Notes: a model not told the origin generated them from the sequence alone. A stretch of DNA of 64,000 nt from Pseudolysinimonas_A sp965653335 (GCA_965653335.1 CBFGZU010000001.1:1-64000); one strand, 5' to 3'; positions 31,131 through 40,999 are shown, counted from the first letter of the stretch. Made by a program: numbers and translations.

Positions 31131-34028
31131 TCAGTCGGAGGTCGGCCGCGCCGGGTCCAGGAGGGTCGCGAGGTGGCTGCTGCCCCGCGATGCGTCGATC
31201 TGACCCACCTGCATCGCACAACTGAAGCCGTCGGTGAGCACCGGGGCGTCCGGTCCGGCCGCCTGGAGCGCGGGGATGATCGAATGCTCGGCGACTTTCA
31301 TCGACACGTCGAAATGCTCGGCCTCGAACCCGAAATTGCCGGCGACGCCGCAGCACGACGACGATTCGATGATGTCGGCGACGCCCCAGCCTTTCAAGGC
31401 GCGGCGCTGGGATTCCGACCCGAAGACGGCGTGCTCGTGACAGTGCGTCTGCACGACCGCCTGCTGCGGCGGGGTCGCGCTCGGCGTCCAGCCGCGGGTG
31501 AGGGCCTCATCGACCGCGACCGCGAACGATCGCACCCGCGCCGCGACCCGGCCCGCCGCGTCTCCGCCGACGAGTTTCGGCCCCTCGTCGCGGATGGCGG
31601 CGGCGCAGCTCGGCTCGAGCACGACGATCGGCCGGTCGGTTCCGTCGTCGAAACGGGAGATCAGCCGCTTGAGCCGGCGTCGGGCTCCCTCGCGTTGACC
31701 CGTCGAGATCCAGGTCAGCCCGCAGCACGCATCCGGCGTGCATCCGACGGTGTCCCCCGACTCCTGGAGCACCCTCGCCGCCGCGGGAATCACTTCGGGG
31801 CGGAAGGCGCGCGTGAAACTGTCGGCGAAGATGAGGATGTCGGCCTGGTCGGAGAATCGGGCCTCGGCGATGCTACGCCGGGCCGTCCGAGCGGCGACGA
31901 AGGACGGTAATCGGCGCCGGGCGCTGACGCCCAGCCACTCCCCGACGCTGCGGAGCACGCGGTTCCGGGTCGCGACGTTGGTGACCCCCGCGATCTTCGT
32001 CAGCACGGGTAGCCAGCGCGGCAACCAGCCGATCGAGTAGTGGGTGAATGGCCGGATGCGGCCGCGGTAATGGTCGTCGAGGAGTTCGGATTTCGCCTCC
32101 GCGATGTCGACGCCCGTCGGGCAATCGCTCGAGCAGGCCTTGCACGACAGGCAGAGGTCGAGAGCCTCGCGCACCTCCGGACTCGACCAGCCGTGCCGGC
32201 TGTCGCCGTTCGAGCGGACAAGCTCCTGCAGGATGCGGGCCCGGCCGCGCGTGGAATCCTTCTCGTCCTTCGTCGCGCGATAGCTCGGGCACATGAAGCC
32301 ACCCGACGTGGCGCGGCACCTCCCCACGCCGATGCAGGCGTGCGAGTTGCCGAGGAACGGACTCGACAGCTCCCGATTCGAGAGCGGCAGGTGGGTGCGG
32401 GTCTCGAGCGGCGCCGGGAGACCGTCGAGCGCGAGAGCCTCGGTGAACGGCTCGGGGTCGACGATGATGCCCGGATTCAGGAGGCCCGTCGGGTCCCACG
32501 CGTGTTTGAATGCCCGGAAGAGCGCGATCATCTCGGCCGAGTACATGACGTCGAGCAGTTCGCTCCGCGCCCGGCCGTCGCCGTGCTCCCCCGAGAGCGA
32601 GCCGCCGTGGGCGACGACGAGCGCCGCCGCCTCACGCGTGAACCTCTCGTGGGTCGCGCGCCCCGCTGTGCTGCGCAAGTCGAAGTCGAGTCTCAGGTGG
32701 ACGCATCCGGCCCCGAAGTGCCCGTAGACGAACGCGGAGTAGCCGTAGGCGTCGACGAGGGCCATGAGCTTCTCGAGGTAGTCGGCGAGCCGCTCCGGTG
32801 CGACGGCGGAATCCTCCCAGCCGGGCCAGGTCTGAACGCCGTCGAGCCGTCGAGAGGAGAGGCCCGCGCCGTCTTCGCGGACCCGCCAGAGCTTCGCCCG
32901 CAGAGCCGGGTCCGTCACGATCGAATGATCGAGCAGGCGACCGTCGGCCTGGAGCAGCGCGACGAGTCGCTCGCTGTCGGCGCGCGCCGCGTCGATGGTG
33001 TCGCCCGAGAACTCCACCATGAGGTACGCGTTACCCCGGGGCAGCGCGTCCACGCTCGCGGAGCCGCGGCGGTGCCGCATGATCTCGACGATCGACGAGT
33101 CGAGACCCTCGATCGCCGACGGACTCGCGGCGAGAATGGTCATCACGTCGCGTGCCGACTCGACGGTGTTCTCATAGCCGAGACACAGCAGAGCCGTCGT
33201 GCGCGGTTTCGGCACGAGTGCGACGCGCGCTCGCACGATGATCGCGCACGTTCCCTCGCTCCCCGCGAGCGCTCGCGCCATATCGAAGCCGTGCTCGGGC
33301 AGCAGCTCCCCGAGGTGGTAGCCGGAGACCTGGCGGGGGATCGTGCGCAGTTCGGTGCGGATCGGCGCGAGGTGGGCCTGCACGAGCGACCTCAGTTGGG
33401 CGCTCAACTCACCGGCCCGCGCGACCGAATGCGGATCATCGTCGATGGCGCGCAGCCCCTCGCGACCCGCTCGCAGGTAGGCACCGTCGGCGGTAACGAG
33501 GTCGGCCTCGATGACGTGGTGCGTCATCCGGCCGTAGGCGACCGAGTGGTTTCCACACGCGTCGTTGCCGATCGACCCGCCGATCGTCGCCCGGGTGAGC
33601 GACGACGGGTCGGGGGCGAAGGTCAGCTCGCCCGCGGAGACCTTCTCGACGTGCGATCGCAGCTCGCCGAGCACGACGCCTGCATCGACCCAGAGGGTCC
33701 GCGACGCTGGGTCGATCTCCCCGACCGCCGTCATCCACCGGGAGACGTCGACGACGAGCCCGGCGCCGACCGCGTTGCCGGCCATCGAGGTGCCGCCGCC
33801 GCGCGTCGTGACCGGGATCCCGGATGCGGCGCAGGCCCGCAGGATGGCGCGCACCTCACCGACGCTCGTCGGAAACGCCACCGCCGCGGGCCGCACCCGG
33901 TAGTTCGACGCGTCGTACGAATATTCGGAGCGTCGTCGATCCGAAGCGTCAACCTCGATCCCCTGCGTCCGCAGATCAGAGACGAGCGACGCGATCCCCG
34001 CGAGTTCGCCGACGGCGGTCAGCACCAT
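31131..34028 (-). CDS. FAD-binding and Fe-S oxidoreductase (D-2-hydroxyacid dehydrogenase type, GlcD-GlcF fusion)
   Basis: 965 residues joining two proteins that are often separate. Residues about 35-270 form the FAD_binding_4 domain (VTTRGGGTSMAGNAVG for FAD), followed by a cap domain to about 545. CIGVGRC...CPSY lies near 565-585 and a four-cysteine cluster CLSCKACSSDCPTG at about 624-640. Two cysteine-rich CCG motifs (DACCGLT near 771, SSCCGVAG near 890) follow. Such fusions oxidise D-lactate, D-2-hydroxyglutarate or similar acids and pass electrons to the quinone pool. ATG 34028 follows a GGGGAGA ribosome site. It could act on acids from the nearby catabolic cluster (inference). Confidence 0.87.
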   Translation of the reverse strand: MVLTAVGELAGIASLVSDLRTQGIEVDASDRRRSEYSYDASNYRVRPAAVAFPTSVGEVRAILRACAASGIPVTTRGGGTSMAGNAVGAGLVVDVSRWMTAVGEIDPASRTLWVDAGVVLGELRSHVEKVSAGELTFAPDPSSLTRATIGGSIGNDACGNHSVAYGRMTHHVIEADLVTADGAYLRAGREGLRAIDDDPHSVARAGELSAQLRSLVQAHLAPIRTELRTIPRQVSGYHLGELLPEHGFDMARALAGSEGTCAIIVRARVALVPKPRTTALLCLGYENTVESARDVMTILAASPSAIEGLDSSIVEIMRHRRGSASVDALPRGNAYLMVEFSGDTIDAARADSERLVALLQADGRLLDHSIVTDPALRAKLWRVREDGAGLSSRRLDGVQTWPGWEDSAVAPERLADYLEKLMALVDAYGYSAFVYGHFGAGCVHLRLDFDLRSTAGRATHERFTREAAALVVAHGGSLSGEHGDGRARSELLDVMYSAEMIALFRAFKHAWDPTGLLNPGIIVDPEPFTEALALDGLPAPLETRTHLPLSNRELSSPFLGNSHACIGVGRCRATSGGFMCPSYRATKDEKDSTRGRARILQELVRSNGDSRHGWSSPEVREALDLCLSCKACSSDCPTGVDIAEAKSELLDDHYRGRIRPFTHYSIGWLPRWLPVLTKIAGVTNVATRNRVLRSVGEWLGVSARRRLPSFVAARTARRSIAEARFSDQADILIFADSFTRAFRPEVIPAAARVLQESGDTVGCTPDACCGLTWISTGQREGARRRLKRLISRFDDGTDRPIVVLEPSCAAAIRDEGPKLVGGDAAGRVAARVRSFAVAVDEALTRGWTPSATPPQQAVVQTHCHEHAVFGSESQRRALKGWGVADIIESSSCCGVAGNFGFEAEHFDVSMKVAEHSIIPALQAAGPDAPVLTDGFSCAMQVGQIDASRGSSHLATLLDPARPTSD

Positions 34029-34063
34029 GTGAAATGTCTCCCCATACCGTCGGTGACTCGAAA

Positions 34064-34097
34064 GCGGGGCGGCTCTCCGTGAGGAGAACCGCCCCGC
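34064..34097 (-). terminator. Strong terminator of the ribose-type ABC operon
   Basis: GCGGGGCGGCTCTCC (34064-34078) pairs with GGAGAACCGCCCCGC (34083-34097) at 14 of 15 positions around a GTGA loop; on the minus strand TTT follows the stem. It separates the binding-protein gene from the FAD/Fe-S oxidase gene. Confidence 0.8.
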
Positions 34098-34125
34098 CTG
34101 TATTTCGAACGGTCAGACGTGCTGC

Positions 34126-35082
34126 TTACTGGAAGTCGGCAGCGTTGTCGATCGTGATGAGCGTGAACGGCAGCGTGTAGCGGTCGTCCGTCTCCTCGCC
34201 CTTGAGGAAGTTGGTGACAACCTCAACGGCCTTCGCGCCCTGACCGGCGGAGTCCTGACGGACCGTCGCGCTCATGTCACCGGCGATGATCGCTTCGACA
34301 GCCGGCGGGGTGCCATCGACACCCACGATCGCCTTGAACTCGGCCAGACGGCCGGCTTCCTTGATCGCCGACGCGGCGCCGATCGCCATCTCGTCGTTGT
34401 TCGCGACAACGGCGATGATCTGGCCCGCACCGAAGCGCTGGAGGGTGTCCTCCATGTTGCGCTTGCCCTCGGCACGGTCACCCTTGGCCTGGAACTCCGC
34501 GACGATCTCGAAGTTGTCGTTGATCGTTTCGTTGAAGCCCGACAGACGACGGTCGGTCCACGACGCGCCGTACGCGCCGGCGGCCATCACGATCGGCCCA
34601 CCTTCGGGGAGCAGCTCGTTGAGGTACTCGGCCTGCATGACGCCCGCGAGGGTGTCGTCGACGCCGATGTAGCTCTTGTAAGCGACATCCGAGCCGTCAG
34701 CGAACTCGGTCGACAGGATGAACAGCGGGATGTCCGCCTCGATGACGCGGTTGGCCGCGGTCTGGCTCGCCTCGCCGTCGAGCGGCTGCAGGATCACCGC
34801 GTCGACGTCACGCGTGATGAGGTCCTCGACCGAGTTGAGCTCGGTGGCGACATCCTTCTTCGAGTCGGCGGGGACGAGCGTGACGCCCTGCGCCTCGGCC
34901 TCGTCTTCCATAGCCGAGTACATGATCGCCAGGTCGGGGTCCTGGAGGTCCAGAATCACGACACCGATCTCGAACGCCTCGTCAGTGCCGCCGTCTTCGG
35001 CAGCGGGAGCACAAGCGGTAAGGCCCAGCGCGCCAGCGGCCAGCATCACGGCCGCAGTAGTAATGCCACGTCGCATTCTCAT
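34126..35082 (-). CDS. Sugar-type ABC transporter substrate-binding lipoprotein (RbsB-like)
   Basis: 318 residues. Lipobox LTAC with C24. The type I periplasmic-binding fold shows in IGVVILDLQDPDLAIMYSAMEDEAEAQG, DAVILQPLDGEASQTAANRVIEADIPLFIL and VVANNDEMAIGAASAIKEAGR. Related proteins bind ribose, inositol, xylose or other polyols. AAAGGA and ATG at 35082 define the start. It is the last of three importer genes under the shared dyad at 37177. A similar second receptor is encoded at 43227-44183. Confidence 0.92.
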   Translation of the reverse strand: MRMRRGITTAAVMLAAGALGLTACAPAAEDGGTDEAFEIGVVILDLQDPDLAIMYSAMEDEAEAQGVTLVPADSKKDVATELNSVEDLITRDVDAVILQPLDGEASQTAANRVIEADIPLFILSTEFADGSDVAYKSYIGVDDTLAGVMQAEYLNELLPEGGPIVMAAGAYGASWTDRRLSGFNETINDNFEIVAEFQAKGDRAEGKRNMEDTLQRFGAGQIIAVVANNDEMAIGAASAIKEAGRLAEFKAIVGVDGTPPAVEAIIAGDMSATVRQDSAGQGAKAVEVVTNFLKGEETDDRYTLPFTLITIDNAADFQ

Positions 35083-35160
35083 TGGTGGTTCCTTTCAGTG
35101 GTGATTGGTGTGCAAGAGATATTCAGTTATCGGGTGAAGCAAGTGCGGACAGATAAGTCT

Positions 35161-36159
35161 TTAGTCGGTTCGCCACCGGTTGAGCAGGACCGCGAGCACG
35201 AGGATGATGCCCTGCACGCCGAGCTGGAAGTACGACGAGATGCCGAGCAGGTTCATGCCGTTCATGACGACGCCCAGCAGGAGCACACCGACCACGGTGC
35301 CGCGGATGGTGCCGACGCCACCGAAGAGGCTCGTGCCGCCGATCACGACGGCCGCGATCACCTGGAGTTCGTACCCCGTTCCGGCCACGGGAGCCGCGCC
35401 GTTGAGCCGCGCCGTGAGCACAAGGCCACCGAGGGCCGCCATGACGCCGCCGATGAGGTAGACGCTCAGCAGCACACGGCGCACCGAGATACCGACCTTG
35501 CGCGCCGACTCCTCGTTGCCGCCGACCGCGTAGACGTGCGATCCGAACTTCGTGCGGCTCAGCACGAAGTCGCACACGATCGCGGCGAGGACGAAGATGA
35601 TCACCGGGATCGGCACCGGGCCGAGGAACCCCGAGCCGAGCCACTCGGCGGGTTCGCTCAGGTTGGAGATGACCTGCCCTTGCGTGATGACGAGCGCCGC
35701 GGTGCGGGCGATCGCCATCGTCGCGAGTGTCGCCAGGAAGGGGAGTATCTTGCCCCACACCACCAGCGCGGCGCTGAAGAAGCCGACCAGCAGGCCGACC
35801 GCGAGGCCCGCGATGAGGGGAATCCAGAAGGCACTGCCGCTCGCCGGGGCGAGCATCGCGAAGACGATGCCAGCGACTCCGACGACCGATCCGACCGACA
35901 GGTCGATTCCGGCGGTGATCATGATGAACGTCATCCCGAGGGCGATGATGCCGATGATCGACGACTGCCGCACGACGTTGACGATGTTGTTCAGCGTCAG
36001 GAAGTTCGGGGCGGCGAGAGCCAGGAAGAGGATGATCAGGGCGAAGAAGACGAGGATGCCGTAGTTGCCGACAAAGTGCTTGATCTTGGCTGAGCGCGAC
36101 CCTTCTTTGAGGTTCGCCTTACCCAACAGCACCATGACGTTCTCGGTGTTGAGGCTCAC
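35161..36159 (-). CDS. Sugar-type ABC transporter permease (RbsC-like)
   Basis: 332 residues with about ten hydrophobic segments. The signature GMTFIMITAGIDLSVGSVVG near residue 95 and the late coupling region GTIRGTVVGVLLLGVVMNGMNLLG near 280 are those of the ribose/xylose/inositol importer family. GTG 36159 overlaps the ATPase stop (GTGA). It forms a homodimeric channel in known systems. Confidence 0.93.
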   Translation of the reverse strand: MSLNTENVMVLLGKANLKEGSRSAKIKHFVGNYGILVFFALIILFLALAAPNFLTLNNIVNVVRQSSIIGIIALGMTFIMITAGIDLSVGSVVGVAGIVFAMLAPASGSAFWIPLIAGLAVGLLVGFFSAALVVWGKILPFLATLATMAIARTAALVITQGQVISNLSEPAEWLGSGFLGPVPIPVIIFVLAAIVCDFVLSRTKFGSHVYAVGGNEESARKVGISVRRVLLSVYLIGGVMAALGGLVLTARLNGAAPVAGTGYELQVIAAVVIGGTSLFGGVGTIRGTVVGVLLLGVVMNGMNLLGISSYFQLGVQGIILVLAVLLNRWRTD

Positions 36160-37046
36160 GATCGGCCCTTCTTCTTCGGGGTGTCGCTCGCCGCTGCGGG
36201 CTCGTCGACGACGGGGATGGACGAGGTGCTTCCGATCTTGCGCTTCTGCCCCGACTCGGTTCCCTCCGCCTCGACATAGTCGTCGAGCGTGCCGTGGGAG
36301 ATGAGGTGCGCGACCTGAGTCTCCGTGACCTCGCCCGTGCGGTAGCGCCCGACGACTTCGCCCTGACGCATCACGGCGAACCGGTCGGCGACCGCGAAGG
36401 CCTCATCGAGGCGGTGCGTGATGATGATGACCGCGATGCCGAGGTCTTTGAGGCGCTGGGTCACCTCGATGAGCTTGTCGACCTTGGCCACCGAGAGGTT
36501 GGCCGTGGGCTCGTCCATGATGACGAGTCGCGCATCGAACGCGAGCGCCCGGCCGATCGCCACTGCTTGGCGCTGACCACCGGAGAGCCGCTTGACCTTG
36601 AGCCGCGGCGGGATCGGGATGTCGAGCCGCGCGAGGACCCGCGCGGTCTCGGCTTCCATCCGCTTGCGGTCGACGATCTTCACGAGAGGACCGAGGAAGT
36701 TCTTCTGCGGCTCCCGGCCGAGGAAGATGTTCGATCGCACGTCGAGGTTGTCGGCGAGCGCGAAGTCCTGGTACACCATCTCGATCCCGCGATCGCGGGA
36801 GGCGGACGGGGTGGGGAACTCGACGCGCTTGCCGTCGATCTCGATCGTGCCGCCGTCGGGCTGGTAGACGCCGGTCAGGACCTTCATGAGGGTGGACTTG
36901 CCGGCGGCGTTGTCGCCGAGCAGAGCGAAGGTCTCTCCGGGCTGGACATCGATCGTCACGCCGCGGAGCGCGACAACCGCTCCGAAGGTCTTGTGGATGT
37001 CAGTGAGGGCCACCAGGGGCGGGGCTGTCGCCGATGTTTCGGTCAT
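36156..37046 (-). CDS. Sugar-type ABC transporter ATP-binding protein with a single nucleotide-binding domain
   Basis: 296 residues from ATG 37046, whose ribosome site GAGGATGAG lies just upstream. Walker A GDNAAGKST is at residues 44-52, the signature RLSGGQRQAVAIGRAL near 144, and Walker B LVIMDEPTANL near 166. RbsA-type proteins have two such domains (about 500 residues); this protein has one plus a short acidic tail with no second domain. Such short forms occur in FrcA-like importers. It would act as a homodimer. Confidence 0.91.
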   Translation of the reverse strand: MTETSATAPPLVALTDIHKTFGAVVALRGVTIDVQPGETFALLGDNAAGKSTLMKVLTGVYQPDGGTIEIDGKRVEFPTPSASRDRGIEMVYQDFALADNLDVRSNIFLGREPQKNFLGPLVKIVDRKRMEAETARVLARLDIPIPPRLKVKRLSGGQRQAVAIGRALAFDARLVIMDEPTANLSVAKVDKLIEVTQRLKDLGIAVIIITHRLDEAFAVADRFAVMRQGEVVGRYRTGEVTETQVAHLISHGTLDDYVEAEGTESGQKRKIGSTSSIPVVDEPAAASDTPKKKGRS

Positions 37047-37176
37047 CTCATCCTCGTCGTTGAAATGTGGCCGGTGAGCTTTCCGACGAGACGTCGTGCC
37101 GGCGGCCACGCTGGCATAGGAGACCTAAGTCTCATCGATTCGCTAAGTGAACTCTCCCCCATGACAGACGGATCGA

Positions 37177-37197
37177 CGTGTGCCAGTTTGGAACACG
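37177..37197. promoter_or_regulatory. Shared dyad of the catabolic cluster, site A
   Basis: CGTGTGCCA-GTT-TGGAACACG is an inverted repeat pairing at 8 of 9 positions per arm, the best of five related sites (others at 40914, 44311, 47827, 57760). It lies about 130 bp upstream of the ABC importer operon on the minus strand. A second small dyad GAGAC-CTAA-GTCTC is at 37120-37133. Confidence 0.68.
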
Positions 37198-37235
37198 CCG
37201 GGCCACGTCGCCGAGAGTCGATGTCCGCCATCCTC

Positions 37236-38237
37236 TCACTCCCCCGACGTCAGCGCCGGTCCGGTCACCCCGAGTTCGCGCACGTTGACGACATCGCGGA
37301 GCGGCTCGTTCGCCTTCCACCTGCGCAAGTTCTCAGCGAAGCAGTCGACGACCCGGTCGCGCCAGCCGACGAGGTCGCCCGAGGCGTGCGGCGAGACCAG
37401 GATGTTGCTCCTGCTCCAGAACGGGTGGTCGGCGGGAAGCGGTTCTTGCTCGAACACGTCGAGCGCAGCGCCCCCCAGGTGGCCCGAGTCGATCGCCGCG
37501 AGCAGATCCGGCTCCACGACGACCGCTCCGCGCCCGACGTTCACGAGGCGGGCGCCGGGACGCATCCTGCCGATGCGGCCCGCATCGAACAGTCCCCGGG
37601 ATTCCTCGGTGAGCGGGACAGTGAGGACGACGTCGTCGGCGAGCCCGATCAGCTCGTCGAGGCGGTCGAGGGCGGCGATCGGGCCGAGTTCCGCGTCGAC
37701 CCGTTCCGAGCGCCCGACGACCGTCACGTCCATGCCGGCTGCCCGCAGCAGCAGCACCGTCTCCCGGCCGACTCCGCCGGGGCCGACCACGAGGACTTTG
37801 CGCCCGAGAAGGGGTTCGGTCTCCCGGTGCAGCCAGGTGCGCTCCTGCTGCAACTCGATCGTGCGACGGATGTCTTTCACGAACATCAACAGCACTCCGA
37901 GGACCCACTCGGCGATGGGTCGCTCGCAGACGCCGCGCGAGTTGCTGACGATGATGTCGCCGTTCACGATCTCGGGGGTGAGGAGCGCATCGACGCCGAT
38001 GCTCGACGTGTGGATCCAGCGCAACTGCCCCGGCCCGACGTCACGCAGCAGATTGCTGCGGAAGTCGTTGAGGAACAGCAGCTCGGTGCCCGGCAGCGCG
38101 GCGCGGAGCTCGTCGGCGGTCTGCACGATCGTGAAGTCGGCTTCCGACTCGAGTCGCGCGACCGGGGGCACCGGCCGGCCCTCGGGGATGACGACGATCG
38201 CTTTCGGCCGGGATGCGCTCTCTCCCTGCACCGCCAT
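37236..38237 (-). CDS. D-2-hydroxyacid dehydrogenase family protein
   Basis: 333 residues. The NAD-binding domain begins LGRKVLVVGPGGVGRETVLLL near residue 130. Catalytic arginine lies in NVGRGAVV, and the histidine in SPHASGD near the end; the usual HP..PEW form is thus slightly changed. It probably reduces or oxidises a 2-oxo/2-hydroxy acid from sugar-acid breakdown. ATG 38237 shares one base with the dehydratase stop (TGATG), so the two are coupled. An extension to 38327 is open but would lie within the dehydratase gene. Confidence 0.87.
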   Translation of the reverse strand: MAVQGESASRPKAIVVIPEGRPVPPVARLESEADFTIVQTADELRAALPGTELLFLNDFRSNLLRDVGPGQLRWIHTSSIGVDALLTPEIVNGDIIVSNSRGVCERPIAEWVLGVLLMFVKDIRRTIELQQERTWLHRETEPLLGRKVLVVGPGGVGRETVLLLRAAGMDVTVVGRSERVDAELGPIAALDRLDELIGLADDVVLTVPLTEESRGLFDAGRIGRMRPGARLVNVGRGAVVVEPDLLAAIDSGHLGGAALDVFEQEPLPADHPFWSRSNILVSPHASGDLVGWRDRVVDCFAENLRRWKANEPLRDVVNVRELGVTGPALTSGE

Positions 38238-39997
38238 CACCAACCGCCCTGCCAGCCGCTCATGAGGCCGTAGGGAAGCCGCTGCGGCTCTTCGTCGGGG
38301 AGGCTCTGCAGGAAGTCGAAGTCGCACCCCTCATCCGCCTGGGTCACGTGGTCGAGATAGAGCCGGCCGTACCCCCGCCGGTACTTCGGCTTGGGCAGCG
38401 TGAGCTCGGCGAGGCGCCGCTCGATCTCCTCCGCCGGGATGTCGAGATCGAACCTCTGGTTCTCGACGTCGAGCACGATCGGGTCGCCGTCGCGCACGAT
38501 CGCGAGGGGGCCGCCCACCGCCGATTCGGGCGAGACGTGCAGCACGGTCGTGCCGAACGCCGTGCCGCTCATCCGCGCATCCGACACCCGGACGACGTCG
38601 CGGATGCCGCGGCGCAGCAGCTTCTCGGGGATCGGCAGCATGCCCCACTCGGGCATGCCCGGTGCCCCGACCGGCCCGCTGTTGCGCAGGACGAGCACCG
38701 AGTCCTCGGTGATGTCGAGGTTCGGGTCGTCGATGCGGGCGCCGAGATCGTAGATGTCCTCGAACACGACCGCCGGACCGCGGTGCTGCAGCAATTCCGG
38801 CGAGGCCGCACTGCGCTTGATGACGGCGCCGTTGGGGGCGAGCGAACCGCGCACAACCGCGATCCCGCCCGACGCGTCGAACGGCGTCTCGAGGGTGCTG
38901 ACGACCTCGCCATCGGGTGCCGGAGCGGAGGCGTAACCGTGCTCGATGGTCTGACCGGTCACCGTGATGGCGCCGGGGTGCAGCAGGGGCGCGAGCTCCT
39001 TGAGCACCGTCGGAATGCCGCCGGCGCGGAACAACTGCTGCACGAGGTGCTCCCCCGACGGCCGCAAGTTGACGATGCGCGGCGTGCGCTCGGAGATCTC
39101 GTGGAAGCGGTCGAGCTTCAGTTCGTACCCGACCCGACGCGCGAGGGCGAGCAGGTGCACGACGGCGTTCGTCGAGCCGCCGACCGCCATGAGCAGCGTG
39201 ATCGCGTTGTCGAACGCCTCCGGGGTCAGCACCTCGCTCGGCTTCGGTCCCTGCGAGAGGGCCATCTCCACGGCGCGACGACCGGTCTGCTCGGCGGCCT
39301 GAGCGCGGCGGGCGTGCACGGCGGGAATGGATGCTGTGCCCGGCAGGCACATCCCGAGCGCTTCGACGATGGATGTCATCGTCGACGCGGTCCCCATCTC
39401 GCTGCAGTGCCCCGCGGTGGGCTTGGCGCTTGCCTCGAGTTCATCGAAGTCGGCTTGCGTCATCTTGCCGGCGCGCAGCTCGTCCGCGTACTTCCAGGTG
39501 TCGGTTCCGACTCCCAGCTGGCGACCGCGGAAGAACGCGGGCTCTTGCGGGCCGCCCGTCAGCATGATCGCCGGAACGTCGGCGCTCGCGGCACCCATCA
39601 GCTGGGCAGGCACGGTCTTGTCGCACCCGCCCATGAGCACGATCGCGTCGAGGGGGTAGGCGCGGATCGACTCTTCGACATCCATCGCCATCAGGTTGCG
39701 GAACTGCATCGCCGACGGCTTCATGAGGCTCTCGCCGAGCGAGATCGTCGGGAACTCGAGCGGCAGCCCGCCCGCCATGAGCACGCCGCGCTTGACCGAT
39801 TCGGCCAGCAGTTTGAAGTGGATGTTGCAGTTCACGAGCTCCGACCACGAGTTCGCGATGCCGACGACCGGCCGGTCCTTGATGGCGAAGTTCGAGAAGC
39901 CTTCGGCCTGGATCGCGGTTCGGTGAACGAATCCGGTCAGGTCGTGCGGGCCGAACCACCGCGCGCTGCGGAGGTTGCTGGTGTTGGAATCGGACAT
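38237..39997 (-). CDS. IlvD/Edd family dehydratase, sugar-acid type
   Basis: 586 residues. Iron-sulfur ligands C57 (NCNIH), C125 (GGCDKTVPA) and C198 (GHCSEMGTAST) are present, with K127 as the carbamylated metal ligand. The N-terminus (RSARWFGPHDLTGFVHRTAIQAEG) fits the sugar-acid dehydratases of this superfamily such as arabonate or xylonate dehydratase, rather than dihydroxyacid dehydratase of valine synthesis. It removes water from a 2,3-dihydroxy acid to give a 2-keto-3-deoxy acid. It might also handle a cyclitol-derived substrate here, in the absence of IolE (speculative). Coupled to the hydroxyacid dehydrogenase downstream. Confidence 0.9.
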   Translation of the reverse strand: MSDSNTSNLRSARWFGPHDLTGFVHRTAIQAEGFSNFAIKDRPVVGIANSWSELVNCNIHFKLLAESVKRGVLMAGGLPLEFPTISLGESLMKPSAMQFRNLMAMDVEESIRAYPLDAIVLMGGCDKTVPAQLMGAASADVPAIMLTGGPQEPAFFRGRQLGVGTDTWKYADELRAGKMTQADFDELEASAKPTAGHCSEMGTASTMTSIVEALGMCLPGTASIPAVHARRAQAAEQTGRRAVEMALSQGPKPSEVLTPEAFDNAITLLMAVGGSTNAVVHLLALARRVGYELKLDRFHEISERTPRIVNLRPSGEHLVQQLFRAGGIPTVLKELAPLLHPGAITVTGQTIEHGYASAPAPDGEVVSTLETPFDASGGIAVVRGSLAPNGAVIKRSAASPELLQHRGPAVVFEDIYDLGARIDDPNLDITEDSVLVLRNSGPVGAPGMPEWGMLPIPEKLLRRGIRDVVRVSDARMSGTAFGTTVLHVSPESAVGGPLAIVRDGDPIVLDVENQRFDLDIPAEEIERRLAELTLPKPKYRRGYGRLYLDHVTQADEGCDFDFLQSLPDEEPQRLPYGLMSGWQGGW

Positions 39998-40051
39998 GAC
40001 GGTGGCGCTCCTTGAATGGTGGTGATGATCGGGTTCGGCCTCTCGCCGCCG

Positions 40052-40822
40052 CTAGGCGGCCGAGGTTCCTCCGTCGAGGGCCATGCTGGTGCCCGTGGCG
40101 AATGTCGCCTCGATCGCGAGGAAGTAGATCGCGCGGGCGACCTCATCCGGATCGGCGAGCCGGTTGAGCGGCACGGTCGCTTCTTTCTCGCGCATGGCGC
40201 GTTCCGGGTCGTCCGCTTCGTCGATTCCGGCTCGGAGCATGGGCGTGTCGATCGGCCCCGGGCACACGACGTTGACGCGCACGTGGGGAGCCAGTTCGAT
40301 CGCGAGGGCGCGGGTGAGTCCGACGACTCCGGCCTTCGACGCGCAGTACGGCACGAGGCCGGCGACCCCCATCGTCGCGAGATCGGAGGCGACGTTCACG
40401 ATCGCGCCGCCACCTTCGGCCCGCAAGTGCAGCCCCGCCTCCCGCGCGACGTAGAAGGTGCCCGAGAGGTTGGTGTCGACGATCTGCCGCCACGCCGCGG
40501 CGTCGAGATCTTCCAGCAGGGCGTGTCCGGCGACGCCGGCGGAGTTCACCGCCACGTCGAGACCGCCGAGTTCGCGGATCGCGACGCGCACCCCCGCGGT
40601 CGCCGACTCCGGATCGGAGACGTCGGCGACGATCGCGCGGGCTGTGTCGCCGATTTCGGCAGCCACCCGCTCGAGTTGATCCGACCGTCGCCCGAGCAGT
40701 GCGACGCGGGCCCCCCGACTCGCGAAGAGCTTCGCCGTCGCTGCCCCGACCCCCGTACCGGCGCCCGTGATGAGCACTCGCGCACCCTCGGGAGCGATCT
40801 GATGAGGAGTCGGTGCCGTCAT
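40052..40822 (-). CDS. Short-chain dehydrogenase/reductase
   Basis: 256 residues of the classical SDR family. Cofactor motif TGAGTGVG is at 19-26, NSAG near 93-96, and catalytic S146, Y159 and K163 (YCASK) are complete. The C-terminal ATGTSMALDGGTSA is typical. It likely oxidises a sugar or polyol hydroxyl within the catabolic cluster. It heads a minus-strand unit with the dehydratase and hydroxyacid dehydrogenase and is divergent from the oxidoreductase at 41000, sharing the dyad at 40914. Confidence 0.9.
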   Translation of the reverse strand: MTAPTPHQIAPEGARVLITGAGTGVGAATAKLFASRGARVALLGRRSDQLERVAAEIGDTARAIVADVSDPESATAGVRVAIRELGGLDVAVNSAGVAGHALLEDLDAAAWRQIVDTNLSGTFYVAREAGLHLRAEGGGAIVNVASDLATMGVAGLVPYCASKAGVVGLTRALAIELAPHVRVNVVCPGPIDTPMLRAGIDEADDPERAMREKEATVPLNRLADPDEVARAIYFLAIEATFATGTSMALDGGTSAA

Positions 40823-40913
40823 GGCTCGTCAACCTCCTTCATCCTTCGGGCGTGCGCGGCAAGCCGCCGTCACGCGCCTGAGACAAGTAGATCAGCGACA
40901 GCCCCACGCGCGA

Positions 40914-40930
40914 TGTTCCACATTGAAACA
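40914..40930. promoter_or_regulatory. Shared dyad of the catabolic cluster, site B
   Basis: TGTTCCA-CAT-TGAAACA pairs at 6 of 7 positions per arm, and one more pair extends it on each side. It sits in the 177-bp divergent gap between the SDR and the Gfo/Idh/MocA gene. Confidence 0.62.
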
Positions 40931-40999
40931 TCCTGGTCACCCGGAAGGTTCGTAGGCTGAGGCCACACAAGTCGGGCCACGGCCCAAGAAGGAGTCGGC

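Noticed and set aside
38213..40015. Plus-strand frame of 600 codons opposite the IlvD/Edd gene
   Set aside because: Antisense shadow; the minus strand has complete iron-sulfur and metal motifs.
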